DNA of 64,000 nucleotides from Volvox africanus (taxonomy: Eukaryota; Chlorophyta; Chlorophyceae; Chlamydomonadales; Volvocaceae). The stretch is taken from the NCBI GenBank assembly GCA_030268105.1, contig BSDZ01000078.1:4937001-5001000 (forward strand), in the 5' to 3' direction. Of the stretch, positions 60,801 to 64,000 are shown one piece after another. The translations under genes were made by a program, and so were the position numbers. The notes under the pieces are model-generated. The model searched no databases. It worked only from the letters and a program-made list of their open reading frames with translations, and had not been told where the DNA came from. Positions within the stretch are counted from its first letter, which is position 1. Each line of letters opens with the position of its first letter.

Positions 60801-63780
60801 CAGTCACGTACCTTGCCGCGAGCTTTCTTCAGAGCCCCCGCCACCGCTGCCGCCAGCTTTCCGTGAAGTTGCGCATGCGCCTCCACAGCCGCCAACGCCC
60901 CATAGTACTCCTCCAGCATCTCGTGCACGGAGGCATGGCGACATGGCAGCGATCCAAACACAGAGTACCTGGGGGCTCGGAAAGGGGGAAGAGCGGCTGG
61001 AACCCGCTGGGTGCGGGAGCTGGTATACGGTACGAGAAAGCTAAGCTAATCGACCCATGGGTCCGTGTTTACCTTGGATGGAGTGAGAGCGCTGGTATGG
61101 TGCAAACCAGGCAAGCCAGCTGGCTCGAGTATTACTTATGCAAAATATACACACGCACACGCGTGCGCATGATAACAACGCACACGAAGATAGTAGACAC
61201 CTTCACTCACTTGCCGGTGGGCGGGTCGGACGTGGCTGCAAACTTGCCGCTGCGAAGCCTCTCCTGCCACGTCATCCACTGGTCATACAGCGCCTCCCAT
61301 TGTGTAGGAGTCATACTGTCAGGACTGGCGTTCGGAGAAACGCCAGCGGCGCCACACAGTTCGTCCACCAGTGCCGGACTGACTCCATGGAACGCGCGAA
61401 TGAAGCCCTCCACCAGCCGCCCGCCGACGGTAAGCGCTGGCTTTTCGTGTGCGTTCGTTTTGCGCTGCTGTTGCTGCTGCTGACGTGCCGCAGCTGAAGC
61501 TGCCGCGAGCGCGGCGGCACCGACCAGCGTGTCGCGCCACTGCTCCAAGGACGCAGCGGCCGTGGGCGGCACACCGTACAGCTGCGGCGGTAAGGAGTAG
61601 GTTCTTCCCACTTGAACCTGGCGGTAACTGGACATCAGACCGCCCACCTGTAAGAGAAAGGGAGCGGAGCGTTGGAATTATAACTTGTAAGCCAACAATA
61701 TGAATAACATGATTTTATAATATACGTGATTGTATCCAGCGGTGGCGGCTGGGACACACGAGGATGCTGGAGGTCTGCCCAACCAGGAGGCACACCAACC
61801 GGGCGGAGGACACGCGCACTGACAGGCTCAGGGAAGAGAGCTTCCCCAGCAGGCCCCAGCGACCTTCGCTAGAGGCTGCACCATCATCTAACGACTAACG
61901 TGACTCGGGAAGTCAGGGATACGTGATGGCCCGACCATACACCAGAGCTTGCCACCGTTCCGTGCCTGATAGGCCGCCGCCAGCACACCGCCGTCAGCAC
62001 CAGCGAGTATAACATTGCTGTACCTGCAAACAATTGGTTTCGGGGCCGGGAAGAGTGGTCGCATACCCATCACATCCTGGTAGTGGCCCATCATATGCAT
62101 GGCCGCATGTGTATCCGGCGTCAAGCCCACCTGGCCATGACTTCGCAGTACAGGTGATGGCTGGGGGACTCCCCCGGTCGTACCCCGAATCGAAGGTCCG
62201 CCAGTCGCTCCCAGGGAGCCGGCATACCCACATCCACAAGCACTAGTCCACACAGGGCCTCGCGAACCTGAGAGCCACATGCGGGAAGGAACGAGAGGAG
62301 GGCTTCTTAGGCCTCAGCAGAGGGCGACTGACAACTTCTGAGGCGTAAGACCCAAATTGTATGGTGGAGGGGTAATGCAGGTGGACAAGGCGGGAACTGA
62401 ATGGTGTTGTTGCAGGCATGGTTATAAACGGGGTATGCGCCTCTGCCTCCCCAGAAGGTGGAGGCTGGTATCAGCGACAGGTGGAAGCAGATCAGCACGA
62501 TGTGGGAATCTGAAAATGCACATGGGTTTGAGGACGCGAAGAGAAACAAATTGCCGGGAAGATGATATTCCTCCCAAGCCTCAAAGATACGGCTCCATCA
62601 CACCTGCTCTCCCAAGCTGTAAAGTTCCGAGGCGTTGCCGCGCTCAGGCACTGATCCCGCAGCCATCATGGTCACACGCCCTGCGGTTGGGTGCCAGGAG
62701 ATCCGCAACCAGCCCTGCCCGCCTGGGGTCCGCAGGCGGAGACAGAGACTGGTTTTGTCCGGCATGACCACCTGCGTTTCTCAAGGAAATATGTAACACC
62801 TACATGACCATAGTTTCCAAACGCAGTTCAGTTGGCAGCTCCTGTACTCGCTCTTGTACCCGCACCTTAAAGCTCGCCCCCACACACCCTCCGACAAGCG
62901 AGGTCCGGACTGATGCGTTCCGAGGTCCGGTCCCGCAAACTGTTCAGTAACTCCCGGCAAGTTGGCTCCAGGAACCTACGAATTGGCTCAGCTGGCAGGA
63001 CAACCTCAACGCCCCCAAGCCTATCAGCCGCTATCACAGCCACGGCTGCCCATCAATGTGGCAACCCACCTGCTCTACTTTAGCAGGCACCCATCCACTC
63101 CGGAGCTCCGCACAGCAAGCGGCCAGTGTGCTGTAGTCCACTGCTTGAAGTCGGGTAGTAGCAGTCACGAGACGGCCACCGGAGTTATCACCCCCACCGC
63201 CTTGTCCATCGATATGCTGGTCGTTGTTGCTGCGGGTGGCATTAAATTCTACCAAATCAGATACACTGGCGCCTGCGGCTCGATTGGCAGAAAGTGCGGC
63301 AGGCTGCGGGGTCACTGAAGTTACGTAAGTAGCCGTACGACCCAAAGCAATAAGTGTTGGTGCCGGGTTCTTAATCAGCCACCAATCCTCCTTCAAGGCC
63401 CGATATTGGGCGTTATAAATCGAGGAGGCGGAGGCAGAGGATGGGGTAAGCCATATCCTTGCTGAAGGGGAAGATGGCAAGACCAGCCGTTTCATATCGT
63501 TCAAGCTTCCAAGTAAAACCCAAGTGGTTGATATAGCTTGCAATCGACGGTTATGATTCCGATACAAACGCGGGCGCAGGTTCTCAAGCGCTTTCAGCGA
63601 TTGCAGCCTGTTCAGGACTTGTTCGCGCTTCCGATTGTCATGGTACTTGTCAAGGATATTAACGATTGTATCACCCAAATGTTCTACAAGCAGTCGTCCC
63701 CTAGATAATATCACGATGCTGAGCATCTGCAGTGGATTTTTGTTTGCTCCATGCAAAGCACAGTTTCGGCTTTTTACCAA
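57804..63780 (-). CDS. NFACT ribosome-quality-control protein, RqcH type, probably organellar
   Basis: Homologue of bacterial RqcH and eukaryotic NEMF/Rqc2, which bind stalled 50S/60S subunits with peptidyl-tRNA and direct tailing of the nascent chain. Twelve exons, phases consistent: 63070-63780, 62604-62771, 62131-62267, 61966-62023, 61211-61647, 60812-60968, 60214-60302, 59825-59941, 59349-59436, 58863-58910, 58349-58624 and 57804-58118; 866 aa. Residues about 1-190 look like a targeting region. NFACT-N follows: VDYSTLAACCAELRSGWVPA, LCLRLRTPGG, MPAPWERLADLRF, YCEVMARYSNVILA, YRQVQVGRTYSLPPQL. Then EMLEEYY, LADLITANLYR, LTLELDPTKPP and ARKLRRAVDAVQPLLEEARA precede the coiled coil, with a poly-Gln patch earlier. 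NFACT-R is GGFTVLVGRNNKQND and DDDLWFHVRGMPGSH. The protein ends there, without the NFACT-C extension of cytosolic NEMF, hence RqcH type. Intron 4 seems to use a GC donor (CAG/GCACGG). The start may be any of several in-frame Met codons in exon 1. Confidence 0.9.
60719..60775. repeat. GA-rich simple repeat in RqcH-like intron 6
   Basis: Imperfect GAGA/GAAA repeat on the plus strand (CT-rich on the transcribed sense), in the intron between exons 60812-60968 and 60214-60302, close to the donor side. Microsatellite; no function is implied. Confidence 0.85.
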
Positions 63781-64000
63781 TTGTTAGTATATTAACTTTA
63801 AGTAAAATTCAACGTGATCATGTGTTGTATGTTACCGTAAGCTTGCAGGGGCCCATAAGGCCTAAAACATCAGGAGGCTTGAAGGACGGACCCGACTCCA
63901 TGGACCATGACAATGAGTAGGCCCAGAAACGCTACCAGAATAGTCACAAAGGGCACCTAAATAGATGATAACCGACTCTCACCAATACCGAAGTGCGCCA
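63781..64000. other. Upstream region of the RqcH-like gene, to window end
   Basis: 220 bp that presumably contain the promoter and 5' UTR of the minus-strand RqcH-like gene. No defined element or second gene could be recognised. Confidence 0.4.

Noticed and set aside
1..64000. CRISPR arrays, bacterial operons, rRNA genes
   Set aside because: None visible; all strong genes are intron-rich eukaryotic genes.

Overview
The window is nuclear DNA of a green alga, most likely a volvocine or other chlamydomonadalean species. The reasoning is that every recognisable gene is split into many short exons with GT-AG (a few GC-AG) introns, coding exons are GC-richer than the gaps, and proteins carry Ala/Gly/Gln low-complexity inserts. 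The set also suits a plastid-bearing eukaryote: an organellar GatB with a long N-terminal extension, a bacterial-type RqcH, and plant-type TauE/SafE transporters. The species call is inference. Gene models were built by hand by matching splice sites, reading phase and family conservation.

Left part (1-18.1 kb). A partial SMC-like ATPase on the minus strand (start 4636, running off the left edge) is followed by GatB, minus strand, 14 exons (12365 to 5738, 592 aa). GatB shares a 386-bp divergent promoter region with a plus-strand SLC35F6-type transporter, 12 exons (12752-18114, 623 aa). A gene-poor stretch (18.1-21.8 kb) contains a cluster of three hairpins at about 20.06-20.24 kb.

Middle (21.8-27.1 kb). 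A plus-strand gene of unknown function has nine phase-0 exons (551 aa). A pair of its exons is present twice, apparently by recent internal duplication.

Right-centre (30.0-56.1 kb). Three tandem plus-strand paralogues of a TauE/SafE (TSUP) transporter lie at 30060-36179, 39046-45277 and 51060-56122. Each has eight exons with identical intron phases and encodes 1007-1060 aa, because about 590 residues of hydrophilic, low-complexity sequence sit between the two membrane halves. The copies are mosaics of each other, which points to gene conversion. A 0.73-kb repeat of unknown nature follows copies 1 and 2.

Right end (57.8-63.8 kb). A 12-exon minus-strand gene (866 aa) encodes an RqcH/NEMF-family NFACT protein of bacterial layout, probably organellar. 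A dispersed repeat of about 0.25 kb occurs in GatB intron 13 and again after the third TSUP copy.

GatB and RqcH would both act in translation or translation quality control in organelles. The TSUP array and the SLC35F6 protein are membrane transporters. No CRISPR array, rRNA, tRNA or bacterial operon was found.
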